From Liolophura sinensis (taxonomy: Eukaryota > Mollusca > Polyplacophora > Chitonida > Chitonidae), in contig NC_088303.1 in assembly GCF_032854445.1 (NCBI RefSeq), positions 18,299,501 through 18,359,500 of the forward strand: a stretch of 60,000 nt of DNA. The letters are read 5' to 3'. The position numbers and the translations under genes are program-made. Below, one piece after another: positions 1 through 13,800 of the stretch; within the stretch, counting starts at the first letter, position 1, and the number at the start of each line of letters is the position of its first letter. The notes under the pieces are model-generated. The model was not told where the DNA came from. It ran no database searches and worked only from the letters and a program-made list of their open reading frames with translations.

Positions 1-1460
1 TGATGCTGTCATCACAGGAGGTTTATGAGATTTTAAAAACATTACTGCGCTTGTGAGTAAACGCCAGTGTATAAACAGGGATGGTTTCAGCTGTCTCTGC
101 TTTCAATGGCTATAGGTTGAATAAGTGAAGATCATTTCATTCGGTAACCTAGATGTTGGATTCCCTCAAGCCAGAATGACTCCAGAAGTACGACAGTGGT
201 AAGATTTATATATTGACTAAAATATATAGCAAGCCTTTCTAAATGTTATGTTAACATTTTTCTGCACACTATTTCTCGAGTATAGACAATACGCCACAGA
301 ATTGTACGTTAATTGCTGTCTTTTATATATATGCTGCTTTTCGGCATTACAAACCATACTTTGTTAATTCCGGGATGGTCCGATTATTTCTTTCTAAGTG
401 CCAAGGAAGATGAAGGAAGAGCTCAGAGGGCGGGGCGTTTTAAAGGTGGTTAACAGTAAAACAATTAAAAAGAAACTGATTGTAAATTGACAAGAGACCG
501 TAATACCCCGTTTATGTGTAACCAATTGCCAACTATCACACTCTCATCGCTACTCTGGTTTTTCTCCCTATGCTGTACGTCTTAAATATATTGTTTGCAT
601 CAACAATCTAAATCTGACAAGATTATACCATTCAAAAACCATGAATGGTTGTCCCACGTCCTTAATCGCAACATCCATGCATGTCGAAAAGAACGCTAAC
701 AACCAGGAATGGTAACATAAAATGTGAATAACACTGGCGACATGGAAGACATTCAGCCAGTAGTTTTAATTAATGCAATAAAAATAGTCAATATTCTAGG
801 AATGACGCCCATAGCCAAATTCAAACTCGACCGTAGTCCGTGAATAATGTGCAGGTCGGATACAAAGCATATTTGATCTAAGCGAACGAACAGGCAACCC
901 ATACGTGGTGATTACAGAAGTAACGACATCAGCCTTAGATGTGCGTAGTAAATTTCCAACTATTTCACTTATCATCCGTGGTTAAATGACCCCTTGTTGC
1001 TCTAACGTTATACAAATGTGCGATGAAAGGCGTTTCCTCCAGATACTTGGTTCGAGAAACGAGGAGTGGTCTGGTTAGTTGTAAATGTTTCACACAGGCC
1101 TTTAACGCTGTACTATTCTTTCATTTTATTCCGGGGTGTTGTGTTGTCTTCATTTCCTTGATGGGAAACCTTAAACATGATAGCATGAGCATCTCTATAT
1201 CTTGCTGCAGCTCCATATCGTACAGGATTTATTGACAATCTCATATATTCAAAACTACTATTAATCTTCACTATAGGTCATGCCCTTATTTATTTACAAA
1301 TCCAATTCCCTGTTATTGATACTTTTATATATTTATTTCATCACTTCATTAAACTCAAGTATATATTTTATTTTCAGATTATTACAAAGGCGTTCATGTA
1401 CATTAGTGGTACAAAAAAAATCTATCGCACTTCACAGGTCACCTGATGAACATTCTGCCT
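1..1460. other. Anonymous intergenic DNA
   Basis: No gene, RNA or clear repeat was recognised. Open frames here are under 75 codons with no family resemblance or convincing splice sites. A stretch near 510-550 (accaattgccaactatcac) loosely resembles parts of a dispersed repeat also seen near 19880 and 42160. Confidence 0.5.
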
Positions 1461-4408
1461 GACTCGAGGCCGCAACCGGACCAGAATCAGATAACTGGAT
1501 AGAAACCTTGAGCCAATAGTCAGAGAGTTCCATATATTGCGTGTATCTGAATGTAGACATCTTCCTATTGGTAAAGCTGTCAGATGACAGAGAAGGACAA
1601 ATGCATTACGGATATTAGACGTCAGGGATGTCTAACAATAAAGTTCACATCGTGTCTGTTATATAAAGATATCAGCCATGCTTATTAAATTACGTATATG
1701 CGCCGTTTTCAATGGACATCGTCTGATTAAACCTGGCTCTACCTATAATGGGTAAAGGTATGTGTTAGGGATACACCTGGGAAAAGACAGATGAAAGGTA
1801 TAAACAGTTTTGTATTATATTTGTATTTTTGTATGATTCTGTCTTGAGGAACAAAAGATGCTATCAAAACATTTAGACGCATATTCAAAATGTGTATTTT
1901 TGGACCGAAAACAACCAACAGCTATCGTTCAATGTCAAAAGTACACCACGGATCCCCAGAAACGTCACTGAAGAGACGGCTTCATTCTGTAATCACGGCA
2001 GCCATAGTACGTCAGCTGGAGTAATGATGTCCACTATGCCAAGAAAGGCCTCTACTTTGCGGTCCATGGTCTGACAGTGCTTTATACTGCTAAAAAACGA
2101 CACATTTATAGACATAGACTCCGTTTATGTGTTTCATTACTAGGTTGAAGTTTTATGTTATACTCGCACGTGTTTCACTTGCACAATGGCGGAAAGATTT
2201 ACTGAGCATAAATAAAACAAGCATAATGCAAGAATAAAAAACCAAAGCATTAATCCCGGCGTGCTCACATTCCTTTTTGCATGGCGTTAAATCATAATTA
2301 TTCATTCATCTTTTTGAAGTGGAGCCGGCGTCAAGTGAATCGTCTTTCTAGAGGGCTCAATAGACTTCTCGGTCAAGAGACGGTCAAGACCGTCTAACCA
2401 TGTAAAATGCATGTATTTTAACATGATAGTTCAAATTTGTCTTAATCTGATCTGGAATGCCACGTGCAACTTTTTTTGAGGTACATTCAAAACCAAAAAT
2501 GACGCGAAATATGCCCATCCGGTACCCACGGAATATGTTAAGTGCAGTCTAGGTCATCGAATTCCTTTCAACGAAGACAGGTATTATTTTTACCAGACAA
2601 CATTGGATGAAGGGGTCGATTTGTATCTGTTGCATAATATCACATTTTCATGTTACGTAGACTTTATATTGGAACCCCCATGAAGCGACACATTGAGGTG
2701 TAACTGATAGCTGAATTGAGAGGTGAGCTCAGATTTTCACGGGTATTTGAGCTGGATTATTGTCCTGTACTGGGATGCTAACCATTATGCCACAAATTCC
2801 CCTGAAAAATGGAGCCTTGTGTTCTGAATCACTTTTGAAAACCATATGAATGCCTTGCATATACTTTATGTTCAATAAATGATGACTAAATCAGTACATG
2901 TGTACTCCCCTAAGGCATACACCACAACTGTAATCTACATGTACTACTGTCCTGGGTACCGAAAATGTTGCAGAGTGACATTTCTATTTCTGTAAGGCTT
3001 ATTATTTTTGTAATACAGTCAGTTCTTACAGTGAAAATATACCTGTACATACCATCAATATGGAAATTATGAAACTGGGGGAAATACAACCTTCCAATCA
3101 AAGAGATTTACCAGTCTCCTGTTTTCCACAATGCCTTGAAGGTGATAACTATTTAAATCATATAGCGTGTCTTGGGGCATTAGCGCGAACAATTAGAATA
3201 AAACCCTGAAGTATGTGTCTTGGTAATTAATTTATTTTTTCTAACTGTATACTGTCATTTCCTTACAACTCCGTGATGTTGTTGGTGCAACTGTCCCTTC
3301 TGATTAAATATTATCTCTTTCCCTTCTTATTGGTTCCATTTTAAACTTGACAATCTGCTCTGACTTACAATATGCTATTGCAAGGATACTTTCCAATTTG
3401 CTGTAATTGCACATATTTGCTAAACACTATGATTAACAGCATTGTCGTGTTATTAAGATGAACAACGTATGGAGATGTGAACATGGATGTTATTGGCGAA
3501 TTGCCAAGGGTTGCCTTCTAGCGGGCTTGGTGCAATGTGTTACGTTATCCCGTGGTTCATATCGACAGTGGCACGTATATGAGCAAACCGTTCTAGACCC
3601 AGCTGTGTTTCATTGCTTACACGATAATTTATGGCAGACACCACCCAAGTGTTGGGGAATTTTTTCGTTCTTTTTGATATTAATGGACTTTTGGGGGTGA
3701 ATTATTCACATGGTACGAACAGTCTTGTCGGGTTGTCTTGCTGTAAGGAACTCATCAGTGTCTAAAGGCTTATTGCCCCATCTGCTACCTTTCCTTCGCG
3801 ACAATACCCTCATTTGTCACGTAAGCTCTTCCTCTCGACGGGCACTTCTTTACAGCTAGGAAATGGATAATAATAGTTCATGTTGCCCAAGGCATTTCAA
3901 TAAGATGTTAATAAATGCCAGCATAATAGATGACTTCACTAAAAAGAAAACGGATAGAAAACAAAACGACCTGTGAAAATGACATTAAAGAATACTTGCT
4001 GGCAAAAATAAGCCCAAAGCCTATAACCATACGAACTTCAGCGTTTTTTTATTTTTATAAATCTGACTTAGACTGTCGTGATTATGATGAAATTTACCCC
4101 GATGAAGACCGACAACTTAAATATGACCTAAAGAAATCTATAGCTGTTAGAAGATGCTACTTGTGTCTTTCTAGTAACAAGATCAAGGCAAGTTTTTCTT
4201 TGTTTTCAGTGAGAATAAAATGTCTCCAAATCTGATATGCATGGCCGTACCAGGTTGATGGTTTATACCGGCCTAGGCTTCAGCTTGAACGGGATTTAAC
4301 TTTGTATATTTTATTTGATTTCTTCAAGACATTTAATTGCAGATTTTAAGCAGATGTTAATTGTCCCCTGGAACCTGTTTACGCTGTGCGTCATATCCCC
4401 TTTCTGTC

Positions 4409-4542
4409 GTGCTATGCCTGAACAACTACTTGAGAATTGCTTGAATAGTTAATTTGATAACTAATAATTTAATAACTGATAAATAGTCATTTTTCAAGGT
4501 AACTACTCAAGGAATTCCCGAGTAGTTGTTCAGGCATAGCAC
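4409..4542. mobile_element. Foldback MITE with 22-bp inverted ends
   Basis: The left end 4409-4430 (gtgctatgcctgaacaactact) is the exact reverse complement of 4521-4542. The roughly 90-bp AT-rich interior has no coding capacity. It lies in copy A of the segmental duplication, in a part with no counterpart in copy B, which is consistent with insertion after duplication. No target-site duplication was confidently identified. Confidence 0.65.
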
Positions 4543-5699
4543 AATGAAAAGACGAAATGACGCAAAATCCCATCTGTGAGAAGACAGCTGGGATGGGCAA
4601 CTTTGTTTTCTATTTGGTAAACTTGATCCGGACAATAGCTCGACAATGCTGTGGTCAGTTACCTTCAATTCTCAACAGTTGTATGGCACCAATCAGAGGA
4701 CGGACCCTAATGATTTGTGTCAAATTTTAGCTATTTGCTTAAGACATATGGCTGAAACGTTCTTTCCCCAAACACTTTGTCCAAACACTCATTCGAAAAC
4801 GCTTTAACCAACTGTCTTCAAACCTGGAAAGTGGTTTGACATTAAGGGTATGGCGACAGAGATTGGTTTTCGCACATGCGCGTAAAACAATAGATTGCCT
4901 TGGCCACCTTTGTTTTACAACTGGTTTTTATTCGGACAAAAACTCAAGAACGCTGTGGCAAATTGCTTTAGTTTTAATCCGTGACATGACATGACATTTT
5001 TAAAATGTGCGTAAAACATTATCGACGAAGCGACCAGTTTTGTTTTCCAGTTGTTTCACTTTGTCAAAGACAATTTGACAACTCTTTTGACTGTTTGCCT
5101 TCAAAGCTGATGTCTGGGATTGGTCCTCAGTGGTGTGAATAAAACAATGTTCACTGCACAGATATTCGGACAATATCTTCAAAACGTTTTGAAAGACTTT
5201 CTTCAAATCATGACCACAACTAAAGGGTGACATGGGAATAGTTTTAAGGTAGAGCAACCCTCTTGGGTTCCCTGTTTTCAAATTTAGGACAATATAGGAT
5301 AATGTGAGGATAATCGTGGATTACTTTAGTGGTATATGTTCTTCGCTTATTGTGTCCAACCTTAACCTATCAATCAAGTTCATCTCCTACACTAGTGTCA
5401 GCGATAGCGATATGGTATATGTCCGTATATATATTATTACAAGCTCCTAGGTGTTGTAGACGGGAGTGGGATTGTTAGGTGGGGGGTGTCTTGCAGTGCA
5501 GTTTCATAATTCGCTATCTTTTTACGAACATAAAAGATTTATCAAGTACTGACTTTATCTTGTCATGCCATAAGGGGCAATGGCGTGCTAAAACCAATTT
5601 ACAGTATCCATACGCATGTTCTATTTATGTGTTTTAATAACAATGTACAACTAAAAATAGTCAAAAGTACCATCAGGACAATAAAAACAGCAAGAACAC

Positions 5700-5915
5700 C
5701 TTTGTCGATGTCCGCGATGTCCTCGATTTGCCCCATGTTGAGTGAACATATTGCACATATAACGTTAAATCAGACAGAGGCAGCCCCAAGCAAGGCATCT
5801 TCCTGCAATGATGTCAAGTGTTTGTTAATATAGCGGTTTGTGTCCCGCCACGTAACATATGACAAACATGGAAATGACACAAAAGCATTTCTTTGCGTAT
5901 GATCATTCACAACTT
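5700..5915 (-). pseudogene. Exon-like remnant with a membrane-type C-terminus, copy 1
   Basis: Read on the minus strand, a block follows a possible acceptor (gaaaaaag near 5914) and contains NDHTQRN, SFPCLSYVTWRDT and LTSLQEDALLGAAS. A TGA comes next, then in the same frame NVICAICSLNMGQIEDIADI and a hydrophobic stretch (GVLAVFIVLMVLLTIF) that looks like a membrane segment. The neighbouring block at 5985-6288 is a relative (NDHMQRN, MWRDT, LTSFQEGALLEA, VICASCS). Preserved peptide similarity suggests a former coding exon. The in-frame stop argues that it is now broken. I do not recognise the family. Confidence 0.4.
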
Positions 5916-5984
5916 TTTTCAGAAAGATGATAACATACATTTGCATATGGGTCAGCCAGATAAGTTTAAATCTCAACTTTGTAC

Positions 5985-6288
5985 AATCAGCATTCACATT
6001 TACGATATAAAACACCATTTATTTTAAATAACTGAGGCGTTCTTAAAAAAAGAATCGTCAGATGTTCCCATAGGATTTGCCCAACGTTGCGTGAACATGA
6101 TGCACATATGACACTATATGAGGCAGAGATAGCCTCAAGTAAAGCACCTTCCTGGAATGAGGTCAAACGTGTTTGGTAGTACAGCGTTTTTTTTGTGTCT
6201 CGCCACATTACATATTGGCCTAACAAAAATGGAAATGACAGGAAACCATTTCTTTGCATATGGTCATTCAAAACTTGAAAAACGGCAT
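5985..6288 (-). pseudogene. Exon-like remnant, copy 2
   Basis: A minus-strand frame open for about 94 codons follows a possible acceptor (gtttttcaag near 6271). It includes VLNDHMQRNGFLSFPF, QYVMWRDTKK, LTSFQEGALLEAIS and VICASCSRNVGQI. It is related to the block at 5700-5915 and nearly identical to 14535-14830. It lacks the hydrophobic tail of copy 1, and its end drifts into unrelated codons. It could be a decayed duplicate of one exon of an unidentified gene. Function unknown. Confidence 0.4.
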
Positions 6289-7896
6289 TGATATCCGGTA
6301 AATTCGTTTTGGTTTATGAAAGCGATCTAGTTCATTTCTATGCTCATCATTTTTTCTTGTAAAATGTTAAAATAGAGTTTTAATAACACTGTAAGTTGTT
6401 CATTGGTTACATATGTATTGCATTTGTGTATTATCCAGTTTTATGACTTTCCTCATTTGATTCTGGCATTACTTCCAGGGACAACGGCCGTGTAGAGTAA
6501 CATGTAAAGTATCTGCCGATACCATCCTACCACCTCGAGGCACAGTCAGGTGGCGCTGAGAAAAATCAAAGACGACTTAATTGCCAGGGAAGCTAATCTC
6601 TTTATGTGGTATTTCGCTCTAACAGACTAAAGCCCCCACCGTTATGCTGTCGGACATAATTTGTGTTCATCCTGAATAAGAGCCTACATCCCTGATAGCT
6701 CCATGTACGTATTTTCTACTTCAGCAATAGCCATCTGACATACACGCGATGCGTACAGGGCTTTGAAGATCTCTCTCTCTTAATTTTCCCGGAATTGAAG
6801 TGCTTGGTTTCTCTCTCCGCCACATGAGTCCTGATCGGTGGGATGAGCGCTGACAGGAAAATTCAGGCTAATATACGAGAATACCTATTGAGGGAGATCG
6901 TTATACTATTTGCTTCATTTTCTGTGAAAACTGACAGCGTTTTGTTAGCCGTAAACAATCAATGTCGCCTGCAGCTACAACAGAGGAGTTTGTTCGGCGA
7001 GCTTGGTGATAATACAAGCGCCATGTATCATACAAGTGTGAAGATATAGTATATGGAAATTCATGGATACAATGTCTAAAACTATTGAAGTTGGTCTGAG
7101 GGAGGTAAATAAATTAATAATATGCATATACATAATTTGCGGTAAATAAATTAAGCACAATAATTGAACACCTATCAGCCACGCTTGCTGGCTTGCGTTG
7201 ACAACATAAAATCAAATGGTTTACCTTAACTTTAATTGAGGCAATTTGATATAAAGTGAGAATTAGAAATATGAATACCGTTAAAAATACGTTAAATGAG
7301 CGGTGTAGTAGATTTGTCGGCATTACATGAGTACCCACTAGTGGTAGAAATCTTATCTTGTTCTGTTTGATGACTGAAGACGCAACAATAAATCACATTC
7401 AGTATAGTGAGAAGTGCATGCACCAAGCTCTGTAAGTTCAGGGAATATTGACATTTACAGAGGTTACTTACTAATGCATTTTCATGATTAAAATTCCAGC
7501 AATGTTTCCCTGACAAATGAAGCATTTATGACATTAAAGAAATTTAAAAGGCACCACAAATCAGTTGGCTGTTTGCGGTTTCTGTATTGTTCCTTGTATT
7601 TCTCCTTGTATTGCTCCTTACATTAAGCGATCTGCCAGGCACAATTCTCCAAACTGACATTGGTTGCATATTTGATTGCGAAGTGTAAAGCGAGGAAACA
7701 TATATGCAAAGGAAGGACAAATCCAGGGACGTATGAACCTTCACTGATATGGAGAGAAGATTTGTAGCTGTATAATAAATCATGTAAGCAAGAATATGAC
7801 AAATAAGCTATTCTATATTTGTACCGTTATATGACCATAATAACGTTTAACCAATGATAACGGCATATTGGCATGCAGGCCTTAGAGAAGAGATCA

Positions 7897-8030
7897 GGGT
7901 ATGGTTTTATGAAGCTTACTTGGTGTTAAGTAGCACTTAGCTAGGTGTACTTTATATCTCTACAACATACCATAGTTGCCATAGTAGTTAAGGGCTTACT
8001 TAGCTAAGTGAGCTTCATGAAACCGGCCCC
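7897..8030. mobile_element. Foldback MITE with GGGCCGGTTTCATGAAGC-type ends
   Basis: The left end (gggtatggttttatgaagct, from about 7898) is an imperfect inverted copy of the right end (8004-8030, agcttcatgaaaccggcccc). Terminal arms are about 27 bp. Further shorter self-complementary steps (acttagcta, tagctaagt) lie inside. No ORF. The element lies just past the end of segmental copy A. Confidence 0.6.
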
Positions 8031-9185
8031 TGGCGTATTTATTTACTGGTCATGGAATAGTAGAGAAAACACAGAGAACCTTCGGGAGTATCTTTTATTG
8101 TTTGTTCCGGGTTAACTGGTGGTTTTATACGTTAATGATAGTTGGTAAGTGCAATGCGTTCACCATGGGATGACATCGGTAACACTGTAGTGTAAACTCT
8201 AAGGCTTTCGGCCACATCTACCATTTATTTTAAGTTTTTCATTCTCCCGCAGGTGATCAATCTTGGGCAGAAAACAGATCGTGCTGGGAGCACATCTGTA
8301 TCCGGGAGACATGTAGGAATATTAAATTTAGGAATCTGATATACCAAGACTGGGCACAATCTTTAGGTAATAAAATCAGAGCTGTGTTAATTAGCAAATG
8401 GTCAGCAGAATCAGATAAAAGAAAAATGCAATGATGTTCATTGCAATTTATTACACGCCATCGGTCTAGAATTACCCAAAATGCCGTGTTGTCATCACAT
8501 TTAGCAATAAATAGCGTTAACAGTATGTCTCACTTCGACGCATACATGTATCAGCCTTGTCGTTTTTGTCCCACTTACACAAAGATACATGTGCCTAGGC
8601 GAGCGAGCTGAGACGTGCATTACTAAACACCTTGATCGATTGATATGTCTTGAATCGCAGATCACCAACTACGGTACTTCTCTGCGTGGGGATTTTGGAC
8701 ATCGCATCCCGGGATGCCCTTGATACGTCACCTAATACATTAGCGGGCAAACTATCATACACCTACTGATTTCTTTTTGTGTTATACCTTTCAACTGTAA
8801 TTATTTTATCTGAAACCTCCTACAGACTTCTACCTAGTGTCTTCGGGACTTTGATAACGGACATTCAGTCCTAGAACCTGAGGGAGCAGATGTAGAACGT
8901 CTAGAGGCGTCCAGTTGTGTGACCGCACCGCGCTAAGTGATATTACATGACGATACTTTGACAAGCTTAATTTAAACGAATGCTTGGCTTTCTTAAAATC
9001 AAAACACAAAGAGTGGGACATGTCGCATGGGAATATTGACTGTTGGTTGTGCCAATACTTTAAGCAGTTTTGAATGTCACTGATGCAGAAAGTGGCCGAC
9101 ATTTGCAGATTTACGGCCAGGGGTATGAAGTAAGATCGCATTAGGTGAGCTTAGGTGCTGAAAGGTTAATGTTATACAGAGAGAT
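8031..9185. other. Spacer between the two segmental copies
   Basis: Mostly unrecognised DNA, with no repeat found in common with the flanking duplicates. The only sizeable ATG-initiated frame is the minus-strand one listed at 8830-9141. Confidence 0.45.
8830..9141 (-). CDS. Anonymous 103-codon ORF, doubtful
   Basis: An ATG-initiated frame of 103 codons. The predicted product begins MRSYFIPLAVNLQ and ends YQSPEDTR. It has several Cys and His residues, no signal peptide or membrane segment that I can see, and no domain that I recognise. There is no obvious promoter, splice partner or duplicate elsewhere in the window. It may be one exon of a gene or a chance open frame; the second is more likely given the AT-rich surroundings. 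Confidence 0.15.
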   Translation of the reverse strand: MRSYFIPLAVNLQMSATFCISDIQNCLKYWHNQQSIFPCDMSHSLCFDFKKAKHSFKLSLSKYRHVISLSAVRSHNWTPLDVLHLLPQVLGLNVRYQSPEDTR

Positions 9186-9187
9186 GA

Positions 9188-9293
9188 CAATGCAGTGGCT
9201 GTGGGCCTGTGGGTATGGTCGTGTGGGCGTGTGGGTATGGTCGTGTGGACGTGTGGATATGGGCGTGTGGGTATGGGCGTGTGGGTATGGAGA
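9188..9293 (+). repeat. GT-rich minisatellite
   Basis: About five steps of a gtgtgggtatgg-type motif, spaced 22, 22, 14 and 14 bases. The array is strand-asymmetric: G/T on plus, C/A on minus. Frames open across it on both strands are products of the repeat. Confidence 0.8.
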
Positions 9294-10499
9294 CGTCATA
9301 AGGTGTCTCTAAGGATGACGCCCAACATTCGTATACAACTCTATAAAACGGGCGCCCCCAGACGACAAGCCCCAGGCCGATTTCCAAAACAACTTACGAC
9401 ATCAGTTCCCAAACGAATATGTGAGGAACAACATATAATTACCGAACGAAGTTTGTAACATGTAAAAGAAAAGCTAGTGACTAGTTTTGAGTGAAGCAAG
9501 AATGTCTCAATATTCTAGGCACGACATCCAGTTCCAAGTTCTAACTCTTAGCCCGACGATAATTTCCATGTCGAATACAAATACAGCTATCTCATTCGCC
9601 CATTGATTGCACCTTTTCATCAAAGTGCAATAATGTAATAAACACGGATGCTGATACATCGAACAGCAGAATTAGATACAAATAAGAAACAGATCACCAG
9701 AGACCTAACAAATAATACAAGACGAGATATGTATATGCCATAAGCAGTATATTGTCTGACGTAGTCGGACAGGAATCAGATAACTGGATAGGAAACTTGG
9801 GCTAATAGTCAGATCAGTTCCACATACTGTGTGTATGACAAGATATCTAAATGTAGACGTCCTTCTACTGGTACAGGTGTATGAAAGAAAAGAACACATG
9901 CATTACGGATATTAGACGTCTGGGATGTCTTACAATAAAGTTCACATCGTGTCTGTTATATAAAGATATCAGCCATGCTTATTAAATTACGTATATGCGC
10001 CGTTTTCAATGGACATTGACTGATTAGACGTGGCTCTGTTTATAATGCCTAGTTGAAGAGTTCAAGGATATATGTTAGATATACACCTGGGAAAAATAGA
10101 TGAGAGGTATAAACAGTTTTGTATTATACGGCGTTAAGGCGCATAATCAAACCAGCAGGGAAAAGATTCTGTCTTGAGGACCTAAAGATACTACCAAAAC
10201 ATTTAGGCGTATATTCTGAATGTGTTCTTTTCGACCGAAAACAGCCTACACTATGGTTTAATGTCAAAAGTATACGACAGATCCCCAGAAACGTGATTGA
10301 AGAGACGGCTTCATTCTGTAATTACATAAGCCCTAGTACGTCAGCTGGAGTAATGATCTGGAATATGTCAAAAAAAGCCTCTACTTTGCGGTCCATGGTC
10401 TGATAGAACCTGTTAGCGATGCAAAAGACAAATTTATAGACGCAGAGCCCGTTTATGTGTTTCATTACTAGGTTGAAGTTTTATGTTATACTCGCACGT

Positions 10500-10860
10500 G
10501 TTTCACTTGCACAATGGCGGAAAGATTTACTGAGCATAAATAAAACAAACATGATGCAAGAATAAAAAGAACAAAGCATTACTCTCCGCGTGCTCACATT
10601 CCCTTCGGCATGGCTTTAAATCATAATTGTTCATTCATCTTCTTGAAGTGAGGCCGTTGCGAACGCGTCAAGCGAATCGTCCTTCTAGTGTTTCACTTGC
10701 ACAATGGCGGAAAGATTTACTGGGGGAATAAAACAAGCATAATGACAGTAAAATCATTGCTCTCCCCAGCCTCATCTTCCTTTCGGCGTGGCATTAAGCC
10801 ATAGTCGTTCCATCATTTTCTTGAAATGGAACCACTGTGAAAGCTTCAAGGGTAGATTTT
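10500..10860 (+). repeat. Local tandem duplication inside copy B
   Basis: The sequence starting gtttcacttgcacaatggcg at 10500 recurs at 10690. Both halves continue through related text (aaagatttactg, aataaaacaa, cttgaagtg/cttgaaatg). The unit is about 190 bases. Copy A has one unit only (from about 2170), so this step followed the large duplication or was lost from A. Confidence 0.75.
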
Positions 10861-13800
10861 TTCTTTTTGGAGAGGTAATTAGTCTTTTCGATCAAGAACG
10901 TCTGTATGAACACAACTGGAATTGTGATAGGGTTTTATATTCATCTTAATTTGAGGTAGGATCAAAACCAAAAAAAACCCCAAAATATGCCCATCCGCCA
11001 AACGGTATCTACGGAACATGTAAACGTAGTCTAGGTCATCGAATCCATTTGAAAAGAAAAGGGGTTTTAGTTTTACCAGACAACATTACATGAAGGGATC
11101 GATTAACATGTAAAGCATAACATAACATTTTCCTGTTAGGTAGAATTTATAGTTAGACTGTGAGAAATGGCGTAGTGGCGTTTAATTAATAGCTGAACTG
11201 AGAGGAGACCCTTGGTGGTGGAGCTTGACTCGAGCCCAGATTTTCCTGGCTATTTGTTCTGGATTGTTGTGCTGTACTATCACGTCAACCACAATCCCAC
11301 AAAGGCCTATGAAAAGATTGAGCGTTGTGACCAGTATCAGTTTTGAAATCCATATGGTTGCCTTGTATATACTTTATGTTCAATAGTAAATCAGGACATG
11401 TGAAGTCCCCAAAGGAATGTACCACAGCTATAATCTACATATACTACTGTCTCCAGTACCGAACATGTTGCCTGGTGACATTTCTAAGGCTAATTATATT
11501 TGTAATGCAGACAGTTCTTACCTCGAAAATATACCTGTAAATACAGTCACTGTGGACATTATGAAACAACTGGGGTTACATTGGATATAGGTGGAGAGGA
11601 TGTATAACCTTCCAATCTCCTTCTGTCGTCGACAATGCCTTAAAGGTGGTAACAATTTAAATCATCTAGCGTCCGTCTTGGAACAGAATAAGCATTAGTG
11701 TGAACAGTTAGAGTAAAATCCTGAGGTATGTGTGTCTGGGTAAAGACTTTATCTAGTTTTAACTGTACACTGTCATTTCCTACGGTAATAGTGACCTATA
11801 GAAACGGCGTCAGCTCAGTGATCTTGTCTATTCTGATTAAATGTTGTCTATTTCTCTTGTTATCGGTCCCATTTTTAACTTGACAATCCGCTCTGACTTA
11901 CAATATGCTATTGCCAAGATGCTTCGCAATTTGCTGTAAATGCTCATATTTGCTAAACACTATGATTAACAGCATTGTCGTGTTATTAAGATGAACAATG
12001 TATAGAGATGTAAACATGAATGTTATTGGCGAATTGCCAACGGTTGCCTTCCAGTGGGCTTGGTGCAATATGTTACGTTATTCCGTGGTTAGTATTGATC
12101 GTTACATGTATATGGGCAGACCTTTCCAGGTTCAGCTCCGTATCATCACTTACATGATAATCTGTCCCCGCAGACAACTCCAGTTGGTTGGGAAATTATT
12201 TTATTCTCTGTGATATTATTGGCTTTTAGGGTGTTATAAGCAGCCTTGTTGGGTTGTCTCGCTGTAAGGAACTCATCAGTGTCTAATGGCTTATTGCCCC
12301 ATCTGCTACCTTTCCTTCGCGACAATACCCTCATTTGTAACATAAGCTCTTCCTTTCAACGAGCACTTCTATTACAGCTAGGAAGTGGATAACAACTTTT
12401 TATGTTGCCCAAGGCATTTCAGTAAGATATTTAAAATATCTGCGGATAGATGATTTTAGTAAAAAAAAAAAGACTAAGAGCATGGAGACCAAATAGAAAA
12501 ACTATACACAATCTGAGAAAATGTTCCTATTGTTTCTAATAACATACTCTCAAGGGAAGGTTTTCTTCGTTTGCGTGAGAGTAAGAGGTCTCCAAATCTG
12601 ATCGGCTTAGCGGATCCAGGTTGTCGTGTTTTCAGTCCAAGGCCTCTGGCTTGAGCGGGATTTGACATTTATGTTCTACTTGATTTGCTCATGACATTAA
12701 ATTTGTGGATTGTGAGCAGATGTTAATTGGGAACCATTGCCAAGACGGTGATAATGCCAACATAGCTTTGCTCAGTTAGCGCCCAGTCCACACTCAGGTA
12801 ACGGACAGCAAATCTGAATAAATGGAAATTTCAGTTGTGTAAGCTGAGAAACAAATAAGCAATGTAACTGAGGGAAGTACACATTACTGCCACGGGTCAG
12901 GCATTCTGTCCACATTAAGTCTAATAAATGATAACATTTAGGCATTAAATAATTGTTTTTAAAGAAAGACGATGCACTGAATTATCAGCTCCAAGCAGGT
13001 AATGTTTTCAGAGTGCTGTTGAAATTGTAAAATCGGTGCCAAGATGAGACAAATATGGGCATGATAAATAACTGTATTTAAGCCGTTAGCCTTCAGCGGA
13101 ACGCCCAAAACAGAAGTGTCCGCTGCAGCCATCTCGGGTTCCCTATCGTTAAACTTTATTAATACAAAAATTTGAGTTCTTCTGTAATACAAGCTAATCT
13201 GAGGATCATCAGATTTTTTGGTATATGTTCTTCGCTTATTGAGTCCAGCCTAGACCTTCGTTTATCTAACAAGAGTACTTTAGGTTACGAAGTCTGGAAA
13301 GGCATTTACTTGACGCCCAGTTTGTGACAAGGTCGTTACGTCGATAAGGTATTATCCTGTTGCTATTGCCTACATCCAGAGGAAAGACAGTCTGGGTATA
13401 TTCGACACACATCTAAGTTAATGTTGGTATTTCGACAAATTTATGATGGCTGTCCTTGTATTTCCTGTGAGTTTGTTGGTAATATGGCGCAAAACCTATC
13501 AACAACATTGGTTTTGTCAGGTTGCTCTCCTGCCCAAGAGTTAGCGATACCGATGGGGTATGTGTCTGTGTAGATATAGTTACAAGCTGGGAGGAATTGT
13601 AAGGTGAGGAATACATTTATAATTCGCACGGCTGCCTTTTTACGTACATTAAACATTTATCAAGTTCTAACTTTATCTTGCCGGACGATAACGGGACAAT
13701 GGCGTGCGAGAATAGGCGTAATGCTCAGCAAGCGCTTTCAGTATCCACACGCAGGTTCTATTTATGTGTTTTAATCACAATGAACAACTAAAAAGAGCAG

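Larger units (their letters stand above)
1463..7800 (+). repeat. Segmental duplication, copy A
   Basis: This segment is collinear, in the same orientation, with 9750-16900. Matching anchors in order include 1480/9767, 1610/9905, 1840/10168, 2105/10430, 2485/10965, 2861/11369, 3440/11972, 3760/12280, 4205/12573, 5330/13219, 5510/13620, 5925/14465, 6475/15658, 6835/16013 and 7440/16590. The offset drifts from about 8.3 to 9.2 kb because of insertions and deletions. Blocks near 1610-1720, 2125-2225 and 5925-6200 are almost identical, while the stretches between are much more diverged. Private to copy A are a foldback element at 4409-4542 and an exon-like block at 5705-5915. Ends are approximate. 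Confidence 0.85.

Noticed and set aside
1892-2074. Frames similar between 1892-2074 and 10200-10403 on both strands
   Set aside because: Substitutions show no clear codon bias in the plus frame and the minus frame has a stop at the same place in both copies. Left as conserved but unassigned duplicate sequence.
3930-4235. 101-codon plus-strand ORF with KRKR-like start
   Set aside because: The copy-B counterpart lacks most of it and shows no preserved frame, so it is not supported as coding.
6843-7049. 68-codon plus ORF conserved in copy B (MSADRKIQ start)
   Set aside because: The copy-B version has a stop in the middle, and differences are spread over all codon positions. Similarity is explained by the segmental duplication.
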